This document shows, one piece after another, positions 52,156 to 63,886 of a stretch of 64,000 nucleotides of DNA. Where the stretch lies: contig OZ059898.1 in the NCBI GenBank assembly GCA_964057225.1, positions 20,375,267 to 20,439,266 of the forward strand, read 5' to 3'. The notes beneath the pieces were generated by a model that was not told where the DNA came from, did no database searches, and worked only from the letters and a program-made list of their open reading frames with translations. The stretch comes from Auanema rhodensis (taxonomy: Eukaryota > Nematoda > Chromadorea > Rhabditida > Rhabditidae). Every line of letters starts with the position of its first letter. Within the stretch, counting starts at the first letter, position 1. Made by a program: the position numbers and the translations under genes.

Positions 52156-54888
52156 AATAAAAATTTGTTTTTAAACTAATATGGACATGGGGAATCTAAT
52201 TTTGAAAACCGCATCTCTTTATCTTTCAAGTGAAGCGAGTTACATACCAAGTGCACATCACGTGTACATTTAATTAGCATAAATTAAAGTTCACGTAAAT
52301 TTCAAAGTCATGGTTACCATGAACCAATATCAATAAAAATTTGTTTTCAAACTAATATGGACATGGGGATTCTAATTTTGAAAACCGCATCTCTTTATCT
52401 TTCACGTGAAGCGAGTTACATACCTAGTGCACATCACGTGTACATTTAATTAGCATAAATTAAAGTTCACGTAAATTTCAAAGTCATGGTTACCATGAAC
52501 CAATATCAATAAAAATTTGTTTTTAGACTAATTTGGACATGGGGAATCTAATTTTGAAAACCGCATCTCTTTATCTTTCAAGTGAAGCGAGTTACATACC
52601 TAGTGCACATCACGTGTACATTTAATTAGCATAAATTAAAGTTCACGCAAATTTCAAAGTCATGGTTACCATGAACCAATATCAATAAAAATTTGTTTTT
52701 AGACTAATTTGGACATGGGGATTCTAATTTTGAAAACCGCATCTCTTTATCTTTCACGTGAAGCGAGTTACATACCTAGTGCACATCACGTGTACATTTA
52801 ATTAGCATAAATTAAAGTTCACGTAAATTTCAAAGTCATGGTTACCATGAACCAATATCAATAAAAATTTGTTTTTAGACTAATTTGGACATGGGGATTC
52901 TAATTTTGAAAACCGCATCTCTTTATCTTTCACGTGAAGCGAGTTACATACCTAGTGCACATCACGTGTACATTTAATTAGCATAAATTAAAGTTCACGT
53001 AAATTTCAAAGTCATGGTTACCATGAACCAATATCAATAAAAATTTGTTTTTAAACTAATATGGACATGGGGAATCTAATTTTGAAAACCGCATCTCTTT
53101 ATCTTTCACGTGAAGCGAGTTACATACCTAGTGCACATCACGTGTACATTTAATTAGCATAAATTAAAGTTCACGTAAATTTCAAAGTCATGGTTACCAT
53201 GCACCAATATCAATAAAAGTTTGTTTTTAGACTAATATGGACATGGGGAATCTAATTTTGAGAACCGCATCTCTTTATCTTTCACGTGAAGCGAGTTACA
53301 TATAAAGTGCACATCACGTGTACATTTAATTAGCATAAATTAAAGTTCACGTAAATTTCAAAGTCATGGTTACCATGAACCAATATCAATAAAAATTTGT
53401 TTTTAGACTAATATGGACATGGGGAATCTAATTTTGAAAACCGCATCTCTTTATCTTTCACGTGAAGCGAGTTACATACCAAGTGCACATCACGTGTACA
53501 TTTAATTAGCATAAATTAAAGTTCACGTAAATTTCAAAGTCATGGTTACCATGAACCAATATCAATAAAAATTTGTTTTTAAACTAATATGGACATGGGG
53601 AATCTAATTTTGAAAACCGCATCTCTTTATCTTTCAAGTGAAGCGAGTTACATACCAAGTGCACATCACGTGTACATTTAATTAGCATAAATTAAAGTTC
53701 ACGTAAATTTCAAAGTCATGGTTACCATGAACCAATATCAATAAAAATTTGTTTTCAAACTAATATGGACATGGGGATTCTAATTTTGAAAACCGCATCT
53801 CTTTATCTTTCACGTGAAGCGAGTTACATACCTAGTGCACATCACGTGTACATTTAATTAGCATAAATTAAAGTTCACGTAAATTTCAAAGTCATGGTTA
53901 CCATGAACCAATATCAATAAAAATTTGTTTTTAGACTAATTTGGACATGGAGAATCTAATTTTGAAAACCGCATCTCTTCATCTTTCAAGTGATGCGAGT
54001 TACATACCAAGTGCACATCACGTGTACATTTAATTAGCATAAATTAAAGTTCACGTAAATTTCAAAGTCATGGTTACCATGAACCAATATCAATAAAAAT
54101 TTGTTTTTAAACTAATATGGACATGGGGAATCTAATTTTGAAAACCGCATCTCTTTATCTTTCACGTGAAGCGAGTTACATACCTAGTGCACATCACGTG
54201 TACATTTAATTAGCATAAGTTGAAGTTCACGTAAATTTCAAAGTCATGGTTACCATGAACCAATATCAATGAAAATTTGTTTTTAGACTAATATGGACAT
54301 GGGGAATCTAATTTTGAAAACCGCATCTCTTTATCTTTCACGTGAAGCGAGTTACATATAAAGTGCACATCACGTGTACATTTAATTAGCATAAATTAAA
54401 GTTCACGTAAATTTCAAAGTCATGGTTACCATGCACCAATATTAATAAAAATTTGTTTTTAGACTAATATGGACATGGGGAATCTAATTTTGAAAACCGC
54501 ATCTCTTTATCTTTCACGTGAAGCGAGTTACATACCTAGTGCACATCACGTGTACATTTAATTAGCATAAGTTGAAGTTCACGTAAATTTCAAAGTCATG
54601 GTTACCATGAACCAATATCAATGAAAATTTGTTTTTAGACTAATATGGACATGGGGAATCTAATTTTGAAAACCGCATCTCTTTATCTTTCACGTGAAGC
54701 GAGTTACATATAAAGTGCACATCACGTGTACATTTAATTAGCATAAATTAAAGTTCACGTAAATTTCAAAGTCATGGTTACCATGCACCAATATTAATAA
54801 AAATTTGTTTTTAGACTAATATGGACATGGGGAATCTAATTTTGAAAACCGCATCTCTTTATCTTTCACGTGAAGCGAGTTACATACC
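52153..54888. repeat. 40-monomer spaced repeat, copy 1
   Basis: The subtype order b-c-i-j-l-e-h-a-b-c-d-e-f-g-f-g matches 59,193-61,928 at an offset of 7,040 bp. One difference was noticed over about 2.7 kb, CCTAG near 52,777 against CCCAG near 59,817. The limits are set by CCAACATC at 52,152 and by CCAAG against CCTAG at 54,889. Confidence 0.85.
54207..54382. repeat. Representative domain B monomer (type f)
   Basis: This unit shows the domain B features: AAGTTGAAG near the start, an extended 15 bp dyad TCATGGTTACCATGA (54,244-54,258), AATGAAAATTTG, TTTTAGAC, TTCACGTGAA (54,337-54,346), TATAAA (54,357-54,362) and the second CACGTG (54,371-54,376). I count 15 monomers of this type in the window: one at 24,109 and the others from 46,991 to 62,303. 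They are usually followed by a g unit, making a 352 bp dimer. Confidence 0.85.
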
Positions 54889-55262
54889 AAGTGCACATCA
54901 CGTGTACATTTAATTAGCATAAATTAAAGTTCACATAAATTTCAAAGTCATGGTTACCATGAACCAATATCAATAAAAATTTGTTTTTAAACTAATATGG
55001 ACATGGGGAATCTAATTTTGAAAACCGCATCTCTTTATCTTTCAAGTGAAGCGAGTTACATACCAAGTGCACATCACGTGTACATTTAATTAGCATAAAT
55101 TAAAGTTCACGTAAATTTCAAAGTCATGGTTACCATGAACCAATATCAATAAAAATTTGTTTTCAAACTAATATGGACATGGGGATTCTAATTTTGAAAA
55201 CCGCATCTCTTTATCTTTCACGTGAAGCGAGTTACATACCTAGTGCACATCACGTGTACATT

Positions 55263-57022
55263 TAATTAGCATAAATTAAAGTTCACGTAAATTTCAAAGT
55301 CATGGTTACCATGAACCAATATCAATAAAAATTTGTTTTTAGACTAATTTGGACATGGAGAATCTAATTTTGAAAACCGCATCTCTTCATCTTTCAAGTG
55401 ATGCGAGTTACATACCAAGTGCACATCACGTGTACATTTAATTAGCATAAATTAAAGTTCACGTAAATTTCAAAGTCATGGTTACCATGAACCAATATCA
55501 ATAAAAATTTGTTTTTAAACTAATATGGACATGGGGAATCTAATTTTGAAAACCGCATCTCTTTATCTTTCACGTGAAGCGAGTTACATACCTAGTGCAC
55601 ATCACGTGTACATTTAATTAGCATAAGTTGAAGTTCACGTAAATTTCAAAGTCATGGTTACCATGAACCAATATCAATGAAAATTTGTTTTTAGACTAAT
55701 ATGGACATGGGGAATCTAATTTTGAAAACCGCATCTCTTTATCTTTCACGTGAAGCGAGTTACATATAAAGTGCACATCACGTGTACATTTAATTAGCAT
55801 AAATTAAAGTTCACGTAAATTTCAAAGTCATGGTTACCATGCACCAATATTAATAAAAATTTGTTTTTAGACTAATATGGACATGGGGAATCTAATTTTG
55901 AAAACCGCATCTCTTTATCTTTCACGTGAAGCGAGTTACATACCTAGTGCACATCACGTGTACATTTAATTAGCATAAGTTGAAGTTCACGTAAATTTCA
56001 AAGTCATGGTTACCATGAACCAATATCAATGAAAATTTGTTTTTAGACTAATATGGACATGGGGAATCTAATTTTGAAAACCGCATCTCTTTATCTTTCA
56101 CGTGAAGCGAGTTACATATAAAGTGCACATCACGTGTACATTTAATTAGCATAAATTAAAGTTCACGTAAATTTCAAAGTCATGGTTACCATGCACCAAT
56201 ATTAATAAAAATTTGTTTTTAGACTAATATGGACATGGGGAATCTAATTTTGAAAACCGCATCTCTTTATCTTTCACGTGAAGCGAGTTACATACCTAGT
56301 GCACATCACGTGTACATTTAATTAGCATAAATTAAAGTTCACGTAAATTTCAAAGTCATGGTTACCATGAACCAATATCAATAAAAATTTGTTTTTAGAC
56401 TAATTTGGACATGGAGAATCTAATTTTGAAAACCGCATCTCTTCATCTTTCAAGTGATGCGAGTTACATACCAAGTGCACATCACGTGTACATTTAATTA
56501 GCATAAATTAAAGTTCACGTAAATTTCAAAGTCATGGTTACCATGAACCAATATCAATAAAAATTTGTTTTTAAACTAATATGGACATGGGGAATCTAAT
56601 TTTGAAAACCGCATCTCTTTATCTTTCACGTGAAGCGAGTTACATACCTAGTGCACATCACGTGTACATTTAATTAGCATAAGTTGAAGTTCACGTAAAT
56701 TTCAAAGTCATGGTTACCATGAACCAATATCAATGAAAATTTGTTTTTAGACTAATATGGACATGGGGAATCTAATTTTGAAAACCGCATCTCTTTATCT
56801 TTCACGTGAAGCGAGTTACATATAAAGTGCACATCACGTGTACATTTAATTAGCATAAATTAAAGTTCACGTAAATTTCAAAGTCATGGTTACCATGCAC
56901 CAATATTAATAAAAATTTGTTTTTAGACTAATATGGACATGGGGAATCTAATTTTGAAAACCGCATCTCTTTATCTTTCAAGTGAAGCGAGTTACATACC
57001 AAGTGCACATCACGTGTACATT
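55263..57022. repeat. 10-monomer higher-order repeat, copy 1 (1,760 bp)
   Basis: The subtype order is d-e-f-g-f-g-d-e-f-g. The first two g units have CACGTG with CCTAG, the last has CAAGTG with CCAAG. The d units carry CTCTTCATC and CAAGTGATGC. The next 1,760 bp repeat the same order, and a third copy lies at 60,895-62,654. It contains an internal f-g dimer amplification. Confidence 0.88.
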
Positions 57023-58782
57023 TAATTAGCATAAATTAAAGTTCACGTAAATTTCAAAGTCATGGTTACCATGAACCAATATCAATAAAAATTTGTTTTT
57101 AGACTAATTTGGACATGGAGAATCTAATTTTGAAAACCGCATCTCTTCATCTTTCAAGTGATGCGAGTTACATACCAAGTGCACATCACGTGTACATTTA
57201 ATTAGCATAAATTAAAGTTCACGTAAATTTCAAAGTCATGGTTACCATGAACCAATATCAATAAAAATTTGTTTTTAAACTAATATGGACATGGGGAATC
57301 TAATTTTGAAAACCGCATCTCTTTATCTTTCACGTGAAGCGAGTTACATACCTAGTGCACATCACGTGTACATTTAATTAGCATAAGTTGAAGTTCACGT
57401 AAATTTCAAAGTCATGGTTACCATGAACCAATATCAATGAAAATTTGTTTTTAGACTAATATGGACATGGGGAATCTAATTTTGAAAACCGCATCTCTTT
57501 ATCTTTCACGTGAAGCGAGTTACATATAAAGTGCACATCACGTGTACATTTAATTAGCATAAATTAAAGTTCACGTAAATTTCAAAGTCATGGTTACCAT
57601 GCACCAATATTAATAAAAATTTGTTTTTAGACTAATATGGACATGGGGAATCTAATTTTGAAAACCGCATCTCTTTATCTTTCACGTGAAGCGAGTTACA
57701 TACCTAGTGCACATCACGTGTACATTTAATTAGCATAAGTTGAAGTTCACGTAAATTTCAAAGTCATGGTTACCATGAACCAATATCAATGAAAATTTGT
57801 TTTTAGACTAATATGGACATGGGGAATCTAATTTTGAAAACCGCATCTCTTTATCTTTCACGTGAAGCGAGTTACATATAAAGTGCACATCACGTGTACA
57901 TTTAATTAGCATAAATTAAAGTTCACGTAAATTTCAAAGTCATGGTTACCATGCACCAATATTAATAAAAATTTGTTTTTAGACTAATATGGACATGGGG
58001 AATCTAATTTTGAAAACCGCATCTCTTTATCTTTCACGTGAAGCGAGTTACATACCTAGTGCACATCACGTGTACATTTAATTAGCATAAATTAAAGTTC
58101 ACGTAAATTTCAAAGTCATGGTTACCATGAACCAATATCAATAAAAATTTGTTTTTAGACTAATTTGGACATGGAGAATCTAATTTTGAAAACCGCATCT
58201 CTTCATCTTTCAAGTGATGCGAGTTACATACCAAGTGCACATCACGTGTACATTTAATTAGCATAAATTAAAGTTCACGTAAATTTCAAAGTCATGGTTA
58301 CCATGAACCAATATCAATAAAAATTTGTTTTTAAACTAATATGGACATGGGGAATCTAATTTTGAAAACCGCATCTCTTTATCTTTCACGTGAAGCGAGT
58401 TACATACCTAGTGCACATCACGTGTACATTTAATTAGCATAAGTTGAAGTTCACGTAAATTTCAAAGTCATGGTTACCATGAACCAATATCAATGAAAAT
58501 TTGTTTTTAGACTAATATGGACATGGGGAATCTAATTTTGAAAACCGCATCTCTTTATCTTTCACGTGAAGCGAGTTACATATAAAGTGCACATCACGTG
58601 TACATTTAATTAGCATAAATTAAAGTTCACGTAAATTTCAAAGTCATGGTTACCATGCACCAATATTAATAAAAATTTGTTTTTAGACTAATATGGACAT
58701 GGGGAATCTAATTTTGAAAACCGCATCTCTTTATCTTTCAAGTGAAGCGAGTTACATACCAAGTGCACATCACGTGTACATT
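57023..58782. repeat. 10-monomer higher-order repeat, copy 2 (1,760 bp)
   Basis: This is directly adjacent to copy 1, with the same ten subtypes in the same order. No difference between the two was noticed by eye. It is followed by an h-a-b-c cassette, as is copy 3. Confidence 0.88.
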
Positions 58783-59486
58783 TAATTAGCATAAATTAAA
58801 GTTCACGTAAATTTCAAAGTCATGGTTACCATGCACCAATATCAATAAAAGTTTGTTTTTAGACTAATATGGACATGGGGAATCTAATTTTGAGAACCGC
58901 ATCTCTTTATCTTTCACGTGAAGCGAGTTACATATAAAGTGCACATCACGTGTACATTTAATTAGCATAAATTAAAGTTCACGTAAATTTCAAAGTCATG
59001 GTTACCATGAACCAATATCAATAAAAATTTGTTTTTAGACTAATATGGACATGGGGAATCTAATTTTGAAAACCGCATCTCTTTATCTTTCACGTGAAGC
59101 GAGTTACATACCAAGTGCACATCACGTGTACATTTAATTAGCATAAATTAAAGTTCACGTAAATTTCAAAGTCATGGTTACCATGAACCAATATCAATAA
59201 AAATTTGTTTTTAAACTAATATGGACATGGGGAATCTAATTTTGAAAACCGCATCTCTTTATCTTTCAAGTGAAGCGAGTTACATACCAAGTGCACATCA
59301 CGTGTACATTTAATTAGCATAAATTAAAGTTCACGTAAATTTCAAAGTCATGGTTACCATGAACCAATATCAATAAAAATTTGTTTTCAAACTAATATGG
59401 ACATGGGGATTCTAATTTTGAAAACCGCATCTCTTTATCTTTCACGTGAAGCGAGTTACATACCTAGTGCACATCACGTGTACATT
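58783..59486. repeat. h-a-b-c cassette (704 bp), representative copy
   Basis: This is a four-monomer cassette: h (AAAAGTTTG, GAGAACC, TATAAAG), a (TTTTAGAC, CCAAG), b (TTTTAAAC, CAAGTG, CCAAG) and c (TTTTCAAAC, GGATTC, CCTAG). Six copies are present, starting at 45,935, 47,871, 53,151, 58,783, 60,191 and 62,655. It is followed by either i-j-l-e or d-e-f-g, so it acts as a shared joint between alternative cassettes. Confidence 0.85.
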
Positions 59487-61928
59487 TAATTAGCATAAAT
59501 TAAAGTTCACGTAAATTTCAAAGTCATGGTTACCATGAACCAATATCAATAAAAATTTGTTTTTAGACTAATTTGGACATGGGGAATCTAATTTTGAAAA
59601 CCGCATCTCTTTATCTTTCAAGTGAAGCGAGTTACATACCTAGTGCACATCACGTGTACATTTAATTAGCATAAATTAAAGTTCACGCAAATTTCAAAGT
59701 CATGGTTACCATGAACCAATATCAATAAAAATTTGTTTTTAGACTAATTTGGACATGGGGATTCTAATTTTGAAAACCGCATCTCTTTATCTTTCACGTG
59801 AAGCGAGTTACATACCCAGTGCACATCACGTGTACATTTAATTAGCATAAATTAAAGTTCACGTAAATTTCAAAGTCATGGTTACCATGAACCAATATCA
59901 ATAAAAATTTGTTTTTAGACTAATTTGGACATGGGGATTCTAATTTTGAAAACCGCATCTCTTTATCTTTCACGTGAAGCGAGTTACATACCTAGTGCAC
60001 ATCACGTGTACATTTAATTAGCATAAATTAAAGTTCACGTAAATTTCAAAGTCATGGTTACCATGAACCAATATCAATAAAAATTTGTTTTTAAACTAAT
60101 ATGGACATGGGGAATCTAATTTTGAAAACCGCATCTCTTTATCTTTCACGTGAAGCGAGTTACATACCTAGTGCACATCACGTGTACATTTAATTAGCAT
60201 AAATTAAAGTTCACGTAAATTTCAAAGTCATGGTTACCATGCACCAATATCAATAAAAGTTTGTTTTTAGACTAATATGGACATGGGGAATCTAATTTTG
60301 AGAACCGCATCTCTTTATCTTTCACGTGAAGCGAGTTACATATAAAGTGCACATCACGTGTACATTTAATTAGCATAAATTAAAGTTCACGTAAATTTCA
60401 AAGTCATGGTTACCATGAACCAATATCAATAAAAATTTGTTTTTAGACTAATATGGACATGGGGAATCTAATTTTGAAAACCGCATCTCTTTATCTTTCA
60501 CGTGAAGCGAGTTACATACCAAGTGCACATCACGTGTACATTTAATTAGCATAAATTAAAGTTCACGTAAATTTCAAAGTCATGGTTACCATGAACCAAT
60601 ATCAATAAAAATTTGTTTTTAAACTAATATGGACATGGGGAATCTAATTTTGAAAACCGCATCTCTTTATCTTTCAAGTGAAGCGAGTTACATACCAAGT
60701 GCACATCACGTGTACATTTAATTAGCATAAATTAAAGTTCACGTAAATTTCAAAGTCATGGTTACCATGAACCAATATCAATAAAAATTTGTTTTCAAAC
60801 TAATATGGACATGGGGATTCTAATTTTGAAAACCGCATCTCTTTATCTTTCACGTGAAGCGAGTTACATACCTAGTGCACATCACGTGTACATTTAATTA
60901 GCATAAATTAAAGTTCACGTAAATTTCAAAGTCATGGTTACCATGAACCAATATCAATAAAAATTTGTTTTTAGACTAATTTGGACATGGAGAATCTAAT
61001 TTTGAAAACCGCATCTCTTCATCTTTCAAGTGATGCGAGTTACATACCAAGTGCACATCACGTGTACATTTAATTAGCATAAATTAAAGTTCACGTAAAT
61101 TTCAAAGTCATGGTTACCATGAACCAATATCAATAAAAATTTGTTTTTAAACTAATATGGACATGGGGAATCTAATTTTGAAAACCGCATCTCTTTATCT
61201 TTCACGTGAAGCGAGTTACATACCTAGTGCACATCACGTGTACATTTAATTAGCATAAGTTGAAGTTCACGTAAATTTCAAAGTCATGGTTACCATGAAC
61301 CAATATCAATGAAAATTTGTTTTTAGACTAATATGGACATGGGGAATCTAATTTTGAAAACCGCATCTCTTTATCTTTCACGTGAAGCGAGTTACATATA
61401 AAGTGCACATCACGTGTACATTTAATTAGCATAAATTAAAGTTCACGTAAATTTCAAAGTCATGGTTACCATGCACCAATATTAATAAAAATTTGTTTTT
61501 AGACTAATATGGACATGGGGAATCTAATTTTGAAAACCGCATCTCTTTATCTTTCACGTGAAGCGAGTTACATACCTAGTGCACATCACGTGTACATTTA
61601 ATTAGCATAAGTTGAAGTTCACGTAAATTTCAAAGTCATGGTTACCATGAACCAATATCAATGAAAATTTGTTTTTAGACTAATATGGACATGGGGAATC
61701 TAATTTTGAAAACCGCATCTCTTTATCTTTCACGTGAAGCGAGTTACATATAAAGTGCACATCACGTGTACATTTAATTAGCATAAATTAAAGTTCACGT
61801 AAATTTCAAAGTCATGGTTACCATGCACCAATATTAATAAAAATTTGTTTTTAGACTAATATGGACATGGGGAATCTAATTTTGAAAACCGCATCTCTTT
61901 ATCTTTCACGTGAAGCGAGTTACATACC
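59193..61928. repeat. 40-monomer spaced repeat, copy 2
   Basis: This is the second copy of the segment starting at 52,153. Together with the intervening 10-monomer units it shows that cassettes of the right third were copied over at least 7 kb. CCCAG near 59,817 is its one private change seen. Confidence 0.85.
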
Positions 61929-62654
61929 TAGTGCACATCACGTGTACATTTAATTAGCATAAATTAAAGTTCACGTAAATTTCAAAGTCATGGTTACCAT
62001 GAACCAATATCAATAAAAATTTGTTTTTAGACTAATTTGGACATGGAGAATCTAATTTTGAAAACCGCATCTCTTCATCTTTCAAGTGATGCGAGTTACA
62101 TACCAAGTGCACATCACGTGTACATTTAATTAGCATAAATTAAAGTTCACGTAAATTTCAAAGTCATGGTTACCATGAACCAATATCAATAAAAATTTGT
62201 TTTTAAACTAATATGGACATGGGGAATCTAATTTTGAAAACCGCATCTCTTTATCTTTCACGTGAAGCGAGTTACATACCTAGTGCACATCACGTGTACA
62301 TTTAATTAGCATAAGTTGAAGTTCACGTAAATTTCAAAGTCATGGTTACCATGAACCAATATCAATGAAAATTTGTTTTTAGACTAATATGGACATGGGG
62401 AATCTAATTTTGAAAACCGCATCTCTTTATCTTTCACGTGAAGCGAGTTACATATAAAGTGCACATCACGTGTACATTTAATTAGCATAAATTAAAGTTC
62501 ACGTAAATTTCAAAGTCATGGTTACCATGCACCAATATTAATAAAAATTTGTTTTTAGACTAATATGGACATGGGGAATCTAATTTTGAAAACCGCATCT
62601 CTTTATCTTTCAAGTGAAGCGAGTTACATACCAAGTGCACATCACGTGTACATT
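60895..62654. repeat. 10-monomer higher-order repeat, copy 3 (1,760 bp)
   Basis: The order is the same d-e-f-g-f-g-d-e-f-g, preceded by b-c as copy 1 is and followed by h-a-b-c as copy 2 is. A partial fourth copy (d-e-f-g-f-g) lies at 53,855-54,910. Separation from copies 1 and 2 by h-a-b-c and i-j-l-e cassettes shows that whole cassettes were moved or copied. Confidence 0.87.
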
Positions 62655-63358
62655 TAATTAGCATAAATTAAAGTTCACGTAAATTTCAAAGTCATGGTTA
62701 CCATGCACCAATATCAATAAAAGTTTGTTTTTAGACTAATATGGACATGGGGAATCTAATTTTGAGAACCGCATCTCTTTATCTTTCACGTGAAGCGAGT
62801 TACATATAAAGTGCACATCACGTGTACATTTAATTAGCATAAATTAAAGTTCACGTAAATTTCAAAGTCATGGTTACCATGAACCAATATCAATAAAAAT
62901 TTGTTTTTAGACTAATATGGACATGGGGAATCTAATTTTGAAAACCGCATCTCTTTATCTTTCACGTGAAGCGAGTTACATACCAAGTGCACATCACGTG
63001 TACATTTAATTAGCATAAATTAAAGTTCACGTAAATTTCAAAGTCATGGTTACCATGAACCAATATCAATAAAAATTTGTTTTTAAACTAATATGGACAT
63101 GGGGAATCTAATTTTGAAAACCGCATCTCTTTATCTTTCAAGTGAAGCGAGTTACATACCAAGTGCACATCACGTGTACATTTAATTAGCATAAATTAAA
63201 GTTCACGTAAATTTCAAAGTCATGGTTACCATGAACCAATATCAATAAAAATTTGTTTTCAAACTAATATGGACATGAGGATTCTAATTTTGAAAACCGC
63301 ATCTCTTTATCTTTCACGTGAAGCGAGTTACATACCTAGTGCACATCACGTGTACATT

Positions 63359-63886
63359 TAATTAGCATAAATTAAAGTTCACGTAAATTTCAAAGTCATG
63401 GTTACCATGAACCAATATCAATAAAAATTTGTTTTTAGACTAATTTGGACATGGAGAATCTAATTTTGAAAACCGCATCTCTTTATCTTTCAAGTGATGC
63501 GAGTTACATACCTAGTGCACATCACGTGTACACTTAATTAGCATAAATTAAAGTTCACGTAAATTTCAAAGTCATGGTTACCATGCACCAATATTAATAA
63601 AAATTTGTTTTTAGACTAATATGGACATGGGGAATCTAATTTTGAAAACCGCATCTCTTTATCTTTCAAGTGAAGCGAGTTACATACCAAGTGCACATCA
63701 CGTGTACACTTAATTAGCATAAATTAAAGTTCACGTAAATTTCAAAGTCATGGTTACCATGCACCAATATCAATGAAAATTTGTTTTTAGACTAATATGG
63801 ACATGGGGAATCTAATTTTGAAAACCGCATCTCTTTATCTTTCAAGTGAAGCGAGTTACATACCAAGTGCACATCACGTGTACATT
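63359..63886. repeat. Terminal mixed monomers of the window
   Basis: A d-like monomer with CTCTTTATC and an unusual CCTAG plus CACTTAATT 3' end is followed by a g unit with CACTTAATT and a GCACC/AATGAAAA unit. The last two repeat the 49.1-49.9 kb pair. The d-like unit may be chimeric, with its 3' end taken from another subtype. Confidence 0.65.

Noticed and set aside
54357-54362. TATAAA called as a real promoter
   Set aside because: Only a sequence match in AT-rich repeat DNA, with no gene downstream. Kept as a hypothesis in the findings, not annotated as a promoter.
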